NCBI RefSeq assembly: GCF_023721415.1
Contig: NZ_JAMQVC010000001.1
Coordinates: 496,001-560,000, forward strand
Source: Galbibacter mesophilus
GTDB taxonomy: Bacteria > Bacteroidota > Bacteroidia > Flavobacteriales > Flavobacteriaceae
DNA: 64,000 nucleotides
Direction: 5' to 3'
Positions within the stretch are counted from its first letter, which is position 1. Each line of letters begins with the position of its first letter. The position numbers and the translations under genes are program-made. Of the stretch, positions 56,601-63,343 are shown piece after piece. The notes under the pieces are model-generated. The model was not told the origin of the DNA and did no database searches. It saw only the letters and a list, made by a program, of their open reading frames with translations.

Positions 56601-57759
56601 AAGGCATAATATATTCTTCGATAATTTCTTCCAAACACTCTACCTCCTCAAATGGCAGCAATTGCAAAATATGCTCCAGGGCAGTTTGGATATTGAAATG
56701 GGGCTGACGGATTAACCTTCCATAACTGTTATCGGCATGTTCCAAAGCTATAATGCACACTTTCATAATTCCAGCTATATCATAAAGGACGTCAGCAAGG
56801 CCGCCTACTTTAAAATTTGCTTTGTAATAGAATTTTTTGGAACGCGGTTTTATCTCGTATAGTTTTCTTTTTGTAAGGTCCTGTATCTTTTCCCTGATTT
56901 CTTGGTAATTTGCCAAACACTCCACAGAGTTTTTACTGTCCGATTCACTTTTTGAATTTTTATTTTCGGAAAATTCATCGCTGCAGGCCTGCATTTTAAG
57001 TTTAAACACCGTCCCTACATGGGTATACGCTTCGTTTGCTTTTTCAAGTACCCGTTGTATTTGCCCCTTATTGATGTGATAGTTGTTATGGTATCGGGTG
57101 GCTATATACGCTTCGTCCAACAGTTTCAATAGATTCTGTTCCTCTTCTATTTCGCTATCGAAAAGATTTCCCAGTAGAGGCGAAAAAGCTTTTAAATAGT
57201 TTTGCAGTTCTTTAATGCTATGGCTTTTGCGTTCCTTGCCCATGATAAACAGGCCTGCGTAGCGGAACCAGAGTTCTATATACTGATGCAGCATAAAAGC
57301 CGCTTGGGAAAAATTCTCTTTGTCAATAAAGAAATTAGCTGCTTCCAGAAAAGCGTTTATTTTCTTTCGTTCTCTTTCAAAAACACCCTCAATTCTATTA
57401 AAAGTATTCACATCTATAGCTCTATCGATAAGCGGATTTTCAACATTGGGACTTTTATAGATCAAATTTGCAGGGCTACACCCATAAATAAAGAATAGGT
57501 TCTCTTTAGCTAATTGTTGCCGTGCATATTCAAAAGGAAATATCCTGTAGAGAAAGTCTGTTTCCTCTTGGAATATTTTAGCAACCATTGAATACAACTC
57601 ATGGGTCAATGAAGAACAATTACCATTCAATATCACAATTAATAATGGCTTAAAGGAATCATTTTCTTCGCTTCTTGATTTATAGATATATCCGATATCT
57701 AATAGAGATGTTAGTCTACCAATAACATGTCGCTCTTGAGTATTTTTTAAATTCTTCAT
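56554..57759 (-). CDS. HEPN domain fusion protein with satellite-type C-terminal domain
   Basis: The 401-residue protein has three parts. Residues about 1-115 have a nucleotidyltransferase-like alternating pattern (FKPLLIVILNGNCSSLTHELYSMVAKIF) but no GSxxxD catalytic motif, so this part is probably inactive. Residues about 135-245 form a HEPN domain (FFIDKENFSQAAFMLHQYIELWFRYAGLF...) with the motif RYHNNYH, close to the RNase signature R-x(4-6)-H. The C-terminal domain (about 290-390; ADVLYDIAGIMKVCIIALEHA...IQTALEHILQLLPFEEVECLEEIIEEYI) is the same domain found alone in the three downstream small proteins. It is the first gene of a four-gene operon with a good promoter. It could be an RNase toxin held in check by its satellites; that is inference. 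Confidence 0.78.
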   Translation of the reverse strand: MKNLKNTQERHVIGRLTSLLDIGYIYKSRSEENDSFKPLLIVILNGNCSSLTHELYSMVAKIFQEETDFLYRIFPFEYARQQLAKENLFFIYGCSPANLIYKSPNVENPLIDRAIDVNTFNRIEGVFERERKKINAFLEAANFFIDKENFSQAAFMLHQYIELWFRYAGLFIMGKERKSHSIKELQNYLKAFSPLLGNLFDSEIEEEQNLLKLLDEAYIATRYHNNYHINKGQIQRVLEKANEAYTHVGTVFKLKMQACSDEFSENKNSKSESDSKNSVECLANYQEIREKIQDLTKRKLYEIKPRSKKFYYKANFKVGGLADVLYDIAGIMKVCIIALEHADNSYGRLIRQPHFNIQTALEHILQLLPFEEVECLEEIIEEYIMPYENKEKETIENPARA

Positions 57760-57806
57760 TTTAACTCATCATTAGATTAACTTATTATTTCTATAGAAAA
57801 TCTAGA

Positions 57807-57837
57807 CAAACCTATTAATAATCTATCAAAAATCAAA
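57807..57837 (-). promoter_or_regulatory. Promoter of the HEPN operon (-33 and -7 boxes)
   Basis: On the minus strand TTTG (57834-57837), a 19-nt spacer and TAGGTTTG (57807-57814) match the Bacteroidota promoter TTTG-N19-TAnnTTTG, about 48 bp before the HEPN start. It lies in the 146-bp gap shared with the divergent XRE regulator, which may control it. Confidence 0.65.
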
Positions 57838-57905
57838 ATAAAAATATAGAAATTCTAAAGAAATATTAATCTTTAATACATTTATATACTAAAAATCTAA
57901 ATAAA

Positions 57906-58124
57906 ATGACCCCTTTAGGTATATATCTTATAAAGAAGTCTGTTAATAGAGCTATGGTATCTAAGAGAACAGGAATAAGTCAAGCGAGGCTATCACAACT
58001 AAGCTTAAATGAATCGACAAAGCTAAGAGCAGATGAGTTATATTTGATAGCCTTAGCTATTGATGTTGATCCTGGTGATTTATTAAAAGAAGTTTGTAAA
58101 GATTTGAAATTGTCAAAAAAGTAA
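57906..58124 (+). CDS. XRE-family helix-turn-helix regulator
   Basis: The 72-residue protein is a minimal Cro/C1-type HTH domain: AMVSKRTGISQARLSQLSLNESTKLRADELYLIALAIDVDPGDLLKEVC, with the recognition helix near SQARLSQL. It is divergent from the HEPN operon (146 bp) and 83 bp upstream of hsdM on the same strand, so it could regulate either or both. It may act as the control protein of the restriction-modification system. Confidence 0.88.
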   Translation: MTPLGIYLIKKSVNRAMVSKRTGISQARLSQLSLNESTKLRADELYLIALAIDVDPGDLLKEVCKDLKLSKK

Positions 58125-58207
58125 TTATCTCAATACGATAGAAAAAATTAAATTACTCAATCTTCATTATTAAATAATGAATCAAATTTATTAATCAATA
58201 TTGTCAA

Positions 58208-59824
58208 ATGTCCGAAGAACATAAAAAACAACTCGAGCAACAACTCTGGAATATTGCGAACACCCTACGTGGTAAAATGAATGCTGACGAATTTCGGGAT
58301 TATATATTAGGCTTTATTTTTTATAAGTACTTAGCAGAAAAAATGGAAATATATGCCGATTCAATTTTAAAACCGGACGGCATAACATTTACCGATATTG
58401 ACGAAAACACGGAGGAAGGTCAAGCTTATATAGAAGCGATTAGAGAAGAAGCCTTAGAAAAATTGGGATACTTCTTAAAACCATCTGAACTGTTCTCTGC
58501 AATTGCTAAAAGAGGGAATCATAATGTAGAAGAAGTGCCTTTAAGTAAGGCGGCTGAGCCTACAGAAATCTACAACACTAAGCACAATTTCATATTAGAG
58601 GATTTACAGAGAATATTGAACAATGTTCAAAATAGTACCATGGGCACAGAGAGTGAGGAAGATTTTGATAATCTCTTTGAGGATATGGACCTTAACTCTA
58701 CCAAACTTGGCAAAACTCCAGAGGCTCGCAATGCAATTATTGCCAAAGTATTATCACATCTTGATAAAATAGATTTTGAATTAGAGCAAACTGAATTAGA
58801 TGTATTGGGTGATGCGTATGAATATCTGATAGGAAAGTTTGCCAGTGGGGCCGGTAAAAAAGCTGGAGAATTCTATACTCCTCAGGAAGTAAGTATGGTA
58901 TTAGCCAAATTGGTAACGGCAGGCAAGAAGAAACTGAAATCGGTATACGACCCAACATGTGGTAGTGGTTCCTTATTGCTACGTGTAGCAAAGGAAGTAG
59001 AAGAGGTTAACAATTTTTATGGACAGGAATTAAACCGTACTACTTACAACTTGGCCCGTATGAATATGATCCTGCATGATGTACATTTTCTTAAGTTTGA
59101 TATCAAACAAGAAGACACCTTAGAGCATCCACAACATTTAGAACACCGATTTGAAGCTATTGTTGCCAATCCACCGTTTTCTGCCAAATGGAGTGCCAAT
59201 CAGCTTTTTATGAGTGATGATAGGTTTAGTCAGTATGGTAAATTGGCTCCAAAAAGTAAAGCAGATTTTGCCTTTGTTCAACACATGATCTATCAGCTCG
59301 ATGAAAATGGAACTATGGCCATCGTTTTACCACATGGTGTGTTATTCCGAGGAAGTGCCGAAGGACACATAAGAGAATATCTGATTAAGGAGAAAAACTA
59401 TCTGGATGCTGTAATTGGATTACCAGCCAACATTTTTTATGGAACAAGTATTCCTACTTGTATTTTGGTGTTTAAAAAATGTAAAGAACACCCTAACGAT
59501 ATATTATTTATAGATGCCAGCGAACATTACGAAAAAGTAAAAACCCAAAATGTCCTACGTGAAGAAGATATTGATAAAATTATCGCTACTTACACGGAAC
59601 GTAAAACTGAAGATAAATACAGTTACGTCGCGACACTTGCTGAAATTGAAGAAAATAACTATAACCTTAACATTCCTCGGTATGTAGACACTTTTGAAGA
59701 AGAGGAACCTGTTGATATTGATGCAGTAATGGCTGAAATAAAAAGCCTAGAGACCAAACGTGAAGAATTGGATAAAGAGATTGACGGATATTTTGAAGAA
59801 TTGGGATTATTTTTTAATGCTTAA
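58208..59824 (+). CDS. hsdM: Type I restriction-modification DNA methyltransferase subunit M
   Basis: The 538-residue protein has an N-terminal HsdM helical domain (LWNIANTLRGKMNADEFRDYILGFIFYKYLAEKME) and an N6-adenine methyltransferase core. The SAM-binding motif DPTCGSGSLLLRV starts near residue 248 and the catalytic NPPF (NPPFSAKW) is at residue 321. YDGG-like segments are replaced by KSKADFAFVQHMIYQL...MAIVLPHGVLFRGSAEGHIRE, as in the family. It methylates adenine in a bipartite site chosen by HsdS. It is followed after 39 bp by hsdS. No hsdR is visible in the window. Confidence 0.97.
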   Translation: MSEEHKKQLEQQLWNIANTLRGKMNADEFRDYILGFIFYKYLAEKMEIYADSILKPDGITFTDIDENTEEGQAYIEAIREEALEKLGYFLKPSELFSAIAKRGNHNVEEVPLSKAAEPTEIYNTKHNFILEDLQRILNNVQNSTMGTESEEDFDNLFEDMDLNSTKLGKTPEARNAIIAKVLSHLDKIDFELEQTELDVLGDAYEYLIGKFASGAGKKAGEFYTPQEVSMVLAKLVTAGKKKLKSVYDPTCGSGSLLLRVAKEVEEVNNFYGQELNRTTYNLARMNMILHDVHFLKFDIKQEDTLEHPQHLEHRFEAIVANPPFSAKWSANQLFMSDDRFSQYGKLAPKSKADFAFVQHMIYQLDENGTMAIVLPHGVLFRGSAEGHIREYLIKEKNYLDAVIGLPANIFYGTSIPTCILVFKKCKEHPNDILFIDASEHYEKVKTQNVLREEDIDKIIATYTERKTEDKYSYVATLAEIEENNYNLNIPRYVDTFEEEEPVDIDAVMAEIKSLETKREELDKEIDGYFEELGLFFNA

Positions 59825-59837
59825 AATCCTTAATGTT
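59825..59837 (+). repeat. Direct repeat flanking the hsdS pair (left copy)
   Basis: AATCCTTAATGTT here recurs in the same orientation at 62161-62173, just outside the inverted hsdS. A second shared block, TTCATATAATGAC, covers the start codons of hsdS (59856-59868) and the recombinase (62217-62229). Confidence 0.7.
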
Positions 59838-59863
59838 TATAGTTAAGAAATTTATTTCATATA

Positions 59864-60991
59864 ATGACACAAAAAAGTAAAGAAGGTCGTAACGTACCCA
59901 ATTTGAGATTTCCTGGGTTTGAGGGTGAGTGGAAGAAAAAGCCTCTTGGTAAAATATCTCGGATGAAAGCTGGAAAGTTCGTAAGGGCAAACGATATTAT
60001 TGAAGAAATTAATGATGGATTGTATCCTTGTTATGGAGGAAATGGATTAAGGGGTTATACTTCTTCATTTACACATTATGGAAAATATAGTTTAATCGGA
60101 AGACAAGGAGCTTTATGTGGTAATGTTAATCTTGTAAATGGAAAATTTCAGGCTACAGAACATGCTGTTGTTGTTGACCATAATGAAGAATTTAATACTG
60201 ATTTTTTATTCTATGTTTTGAATAATTTAAATTTGAATAGGTATGCTACAGGGCAAGCTCAACCAGGTCTATCAGTTTCGAGTATAGAAAGAATAACGTT
60301 TTCATTTCCTCTATTACCCGAGCAAATTAAAATCGCTAATTTTCTGTCAGCAATAGACAATCTTATCCAAACCCAAAGCAAAATAATTGAGGATTATAAA
60401 ACACTCAAAAAAGGCATGATGCAGAAAATCTTTAAACAAGAAATTAGGTTTAAGGATGAGGGAAGAAAGGAATTCCCTAAGTGGAAGGAAATGAAATTAA
60501 AGGAAATTTTAAACTATGAACAGCCTACAAAATATTTAGTGTCCAATACCGAATATGATGAAAGTTATAAAATACCTGTTTTAACTGCTGGTAAAACATT
60601 TTTATTGGGATATACTAATGAACAAAATGGAATTTTTGAAGATAAATTACCTACAATTATTTTTGATGATTTTACAACTGCTTTCCAATATGTAGATTTT
60701 CCATTTAAGGCAAAATCATCTGCAATGAAGATGTTAATTTCTAAAGACAACGAAGTCAATATAAAGTTTATTTTTGAGGCAATGAAAACAATTAAATTTC
60801 CTTTAGCAGAGCACAAACGATATTGGATTTCTGAATATCAAAATGAGAAAATACCATACCCTTGTAGAGGAGAACAACAAAAAATAGCAGCAACCATATC
60901 TGCTATTGACAAAAAAATAGCTTTAGAAGAAAACTATTTAAGTAAATTAAGTGCTCAAAAAAAATACTTATTGCAGAATCTATTTATATAA
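59864..60991 (+). CDS. hsdS: Type I restriction-modification specificity subunit S (expressed copy)
   Basis: The 375-residue protein has two target recognition domains, each followed by a conserved helical spacer: the first TRD (about residues 10-150), the central helix with PEQIKIANFLSAIDNLIQTQSKIIEDYKTLKKGMMQKIF, a second TRD (about 210-330), and the C-terminal helix ending in AQKKYLLQNLFI. It chooses the two halves of the methylation site. It starts with ATG and follows hsdM, so this is the expressed copy. Its N-terminus and central spacer match an inverted copy downstream (inverted repeats at 59894-59911/62130-62147 and 60368-60387/61621-61640), so both TRDs can be swapped. Confidence 0.95.
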   Translation: MTQKSKEGRNVPNLRFPGFEGEWKKKPLGKISRMKAGKFVRANDIIEEINDGLYPCYGGNGLRGYTSSFTHYGKYSLIGRQGALCGNVNLVNGKFQATEHAVVVDHNEEFNTDFLFYVLNNLNLNRYATGQAQPGLSVSSIERITFSFPLLPEQIKIANFLSAIDNLIQTQSKIIEDYKTLKKGMMQKIFKQEIRFKDEGRKEFPKWKEMKLKEILNYEQPTKYLVSNTEYDESYKIPVLTAGKTFLLGYTNEQNGIFEDKLPTIIFDDFTTAFQYVDFPFKAKSSAMKMLISKDNEVNIKFIFEAMKTIKFPLAEHKRYWISEYQNEKIPYPCRGEQQKIAATISAIDKKIALEENYLSKLSAQKKYLLQNLFI

Positions 60992-62147
60992 ATAAATTTT
61001 GCAGTAAAAACTTTTTCTGTTGTTGGTACTGCTCTAAAAGTTGTTTTTCTTTTTCCAATTTCGCATCTAGGGACGAAAGAAAATTGGCGATTTTGGTTTG
61101 TTCTTCAAATGAAGGGTATGGCAATTCTATTTCGGAGAAATATTTATAACTTATCATTTTACCATCTCTAATTCCTTCAAGCTTTCTATTTAATTCTATG
61201 ATGTAAGTAGTCGTTTTTAGATAATATTTATAGAACACTCGGTTCATATTTTTTATAGGCCTTAAAATAATATATGCTGGACTACAAATTCCTTTATAGT
61301 TTGAGTATTCTATTCCGCCTTGAAACGACCTTAAACTGATGATAAAATCCCCTTTCTGTACAACTTTATAGGACGATATGCTCTTTGCTGTTACACCAAT
61401 GCTATAGTCAATTAAATCTCTTGGAATAGCTCCTTTGTCTTGTGTTATAGCTAAAATTGGTAAATCTGAGTTGTGCTTTTTGTCTGATATACTTGTAAAT
61501 AGTAAATTACCATTATTGTATTCCCAATCTCCAAAGTCATTTCCATTTTCATCTTTAAATCTTAATTGTTGAGAAAATAGTTTTTGAGAGAAACCTTTAA
61601 TTGAAGATTCCAGATGTTGTATTATTTTGCTTTGGGTTTGAATGCGATTATTAAGAAGTCGAAATAATTCTCCTATTTTTTCTCTTTCCTCATGTTCTAA
61701 GGGATAACGAATTATTGATGTTGAAATTAAATTCCAATCTGCCCTTGGCATTTTAGATCCACTTGTTATTTCTGTTAATGATAAAAAACGATTTGATTGT
61801 ATATACGAATATAGATATGAAGGGTTAAAGGTTAAGCTGCTCATAACCCATATTTCGGAAGAACAAACACCATTGAAATCAGAGAGGTAAAACTTTCTTA
61901 AATAAGGACGTAATTTTCCAAATAACACATTTCCTGAATGGAATACGTTCTTGATACTTTTTTGATTTTTAGAACTGAATGTTGATAGTAATTCTCCTGT
62001 CCCTTGAGATAAACTTTCCAATTCAATACAGGGGTATTCAGACTCATCAATATCAGGATTATATTTATCAGACTTAATGGATATTACTTCTCCAACAGAA
62101 TTTTTTTCCCAAGCCGTCTCATAACCTTGAAATCTCAAATTGGGTAC
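59894..62147. repeat. Two nested inverted repeats in the hsdS pair
   Basis: Outer: GTACCCAATTTGAGATTT (59894-59911, 18 nt) and its exact complement (62130-62147) at the 5' ends of the two hsdS frames (NVPNLRF). Inner: CAAACCCAAAGCAAAATAAT (60368-60387, 20 nt) and its exact complement (61621-61640) in the central spacers (QTQSKII). Both repeats lie in the same reading frame in both genes, so recombination would exchange TRDs without frameshift. The 3' ends meet in a near-palindrome around 60974-61003. Confidence 0.9.
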
Positions 62148-62156
62148 ATTTCCCAA
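60984..62156 (-). pseudogene. Silent inverted hsdS copy (no ATG start)
   Basis: This 390-residue frame encodes a complete HsdS fold: NVPNLRFQGYETAWEKN, two different TRDs, the central helix with NNRIQTQSKIIQHLESSIKGFSQKLFSQQLRF, and the C-terminal QQQKKFLLQNLFI. It converges on the expressed hsdS with an 8-bp overlap. It has no ATG: the frame opens after an in-frame TAA with only TTG (62154-62156) before GNVPNLRF, and no leader like that of the expressed copy. This suits a storage copy whose TRDs become active only after inversion. It is not decayed, so pseudogene here means unexpressed in this orientation. Confidence 0.85.
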
Positions 62157-62224
62157 TCTTAATCCTTAATGTTATAAAACCTCTTTTATTTTCTTTGGGG
62201 GTTTTAAATTTTAAAATTCATATA

Positions 62225-63151
62225 ATGACCAAACAAAAGACCATTTCAGAAATTACATCCTTATGGCAAGCAGACAAAAAGAAGTATGTAAAAAAATCAA
62301 GTTTTTCGGCTTATGTATTACTGGTTGAGAACCACATACTTCCTTCTTTTGGCAACCATTATAATGTTAATGATTTAGAAGTACAGATTTTTGTTTTTGA
62401 GAAATTAGAGCAAGGTCTTAGCCAGAAAACAATAAAAGATATTTTAATTGTACTAAAGATGATCCTTAAATTCGGAGCTAAGAATAAATGGTTGAAATAC
62501 AAAGAGTTTGATATTCAATTTCCAACCGTAAGAGAACATCACACAGTTGAAATTTTGAGCCGCACCCATCAAAAAAAAATTATGCAGCACGTTCAACAAC
62601 ATTTCACCTTTCGAAATTTAGGAGTTTATTTATGTTTAAGTACCGGTATGCGTATTGGTGAAGTATGTGCCCTAACCTGGGAAGATGTGGATACAGAAAA
62701 TGGCATCATTAGCATCAATAAAACCATACAGCGCATTTACACTATTGAATCAGGTATTCGTAAAACAGAATTGATACTGGATACTCCAAAAACCAAAAAT
62801 TCTATTAGGGAAGTACCTATGAACCGGGATTTATTACGTATGTTAAAACCTATAAAAAAAGTAATGAACCCTAATTTTTTCGTATTGACTAATGAAGTCA
62901 AACCAACTGAACCAAGAACATACAGAAGCTATTACAAAAAGTTTATGCAGGAATTAGGAATGCCCGAACTTAAATTTCATGGTCTAAGACATAGCTTCGC
63001 TACCAGGTGTATTGAAAGTAAATGCGATTACAAAACCGTGAGTGTTTTATTAGGTCATTCTAACATCAGTACAACATTAAATTTATATGTTCACCCCAAC
63101 ATTGAACAAAAGAAAAAAGCTATTGATCAAATGTTTAGAGGACTGAGTTAA
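62225..63151 (+). CDS. Tyrosine recombinase linked to hsdS (probable invertase)
   Basis: The 308-residue protein (ATG at 62225; an earlier TTG in the frame is less likely) has a core-binding SAM-like domain and a catalytic domain. The first Arg is in STGMRIGEVCALTW, the box II motif is FHGLRHSFAT, LLGHSNISTTLNLYVHP carries the last His and the nucleophile Tyr. It has a full set of catalytic residues, unlike the integrase at 17574. Its start region copies that of hsdS (TTCATATAATGAC). Position beside two inverted hsdS copies strongly suggests it drives their inversion, as known for other phase-variable type I systems. Confidence 0.9.
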   Translation: MTKQKTISEITSLWQADKKKYVKKSSFSAYVLLVENHILPSFGNHYNVNDLEVQIFVFEKLEQGLSQKTIKDILIVLKMILKFGAKNKWLKYKEFDIQFPTVREHHTVEILSRTHQKKIMQHVQQHFTFRNLGVYLCLSTGMRIGEVCALTWEDVDTENGIISINKTIQRIYTIESGIRKTELILDTPKTKNSIREVPMNRDLLRMLKPIKKVMNPNFFVLTNEVKPTEPRTYRSYYKKFMQELGMPELKFHGLRHSFATRCIESKCDYKTVSVLLGHSNISTTLNLYVHPNIEQKKKAIDQMFRGLS

Positions 63152-63158
63152 ACACCTG

Positions 63159-63198
63159 ACATGCAGTTTCTTATTTCTTGAGCATTGCATGTTTTTTT
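63159..63198 (+). terminator. Terminator after the recombinase
   Basis: ACATGCA (63159-63165) pairs with TGCATGT (63186-63192) around a 20-nt loop and is followed by seven T (63192-63198). It separates the recombinase transcript from the abiF unit. Confidence 0.7.
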
Positions 63199-63199
63199 G

Positions 63200-63214
63200 T
63201 AATACAATGTATTA
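63200..63214. promoter_or_regulatory. Perfect 15-bp dyad upstream of the abiF unit (candidate operator)
   Basis: TAATACA-A-TGTATTA is a perfect 7-bp inverted repeat with one central base. It occupies the -33 region of the promoter whose -7 box is at 63232-63239, a typical place for a repressor site. Confidence 0.5.
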
Positions 63215-63231
63215 CATTAAAATAATTGTTT

Positions 63232-63239
63232 TATATTTG
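63232..63239 (+). promoter_or_regulatory. Promoter -7 box for the abiF-linked RNA
   Basis: TATATTTG matches TAnnTTTG exactly. Transcription would start near 63245, only a few bases before the hairpin at 63250, which suggests the RNA itself is the first product. Confidence 0.6.
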
Positions 63240-63244
63240 CACTA

Positions 63245-63300
63245 ACAGTACACACCACGCTACCCATAAGAACAGCGTCCCAGGGTGTGTCTTTTGCTTT
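63245..63300 (+). ncRNA. Candidate AbiF-associated small RNA
   Basis: Immediately after the -7 box lies a long bulged hairpin. ACACACC (63250-63256) pairs with GGTGTGT (63284-63290), and ACGCT (63257-63261) with AGCGT (63274-63278). The loop is ACCCATAAGAAC and there is a CCCAG bulge on the 3' side. The loop ACCC could also pair with GGGT (63283-63286), an alternative fold. A T-rich stretch (CTTTTGCTTT) follows, as in a terminator. It lies 54 bp before abiF. I recall a described AbiF RNA motif upstream of such genes; whether this one matches it needs a covariance-model search. Confidence 0.65.
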
Positions 63301-63343
63301 AAAGACCTTTGTAATTTGCTTTATTTTTCTAAATTAGTGGCTT

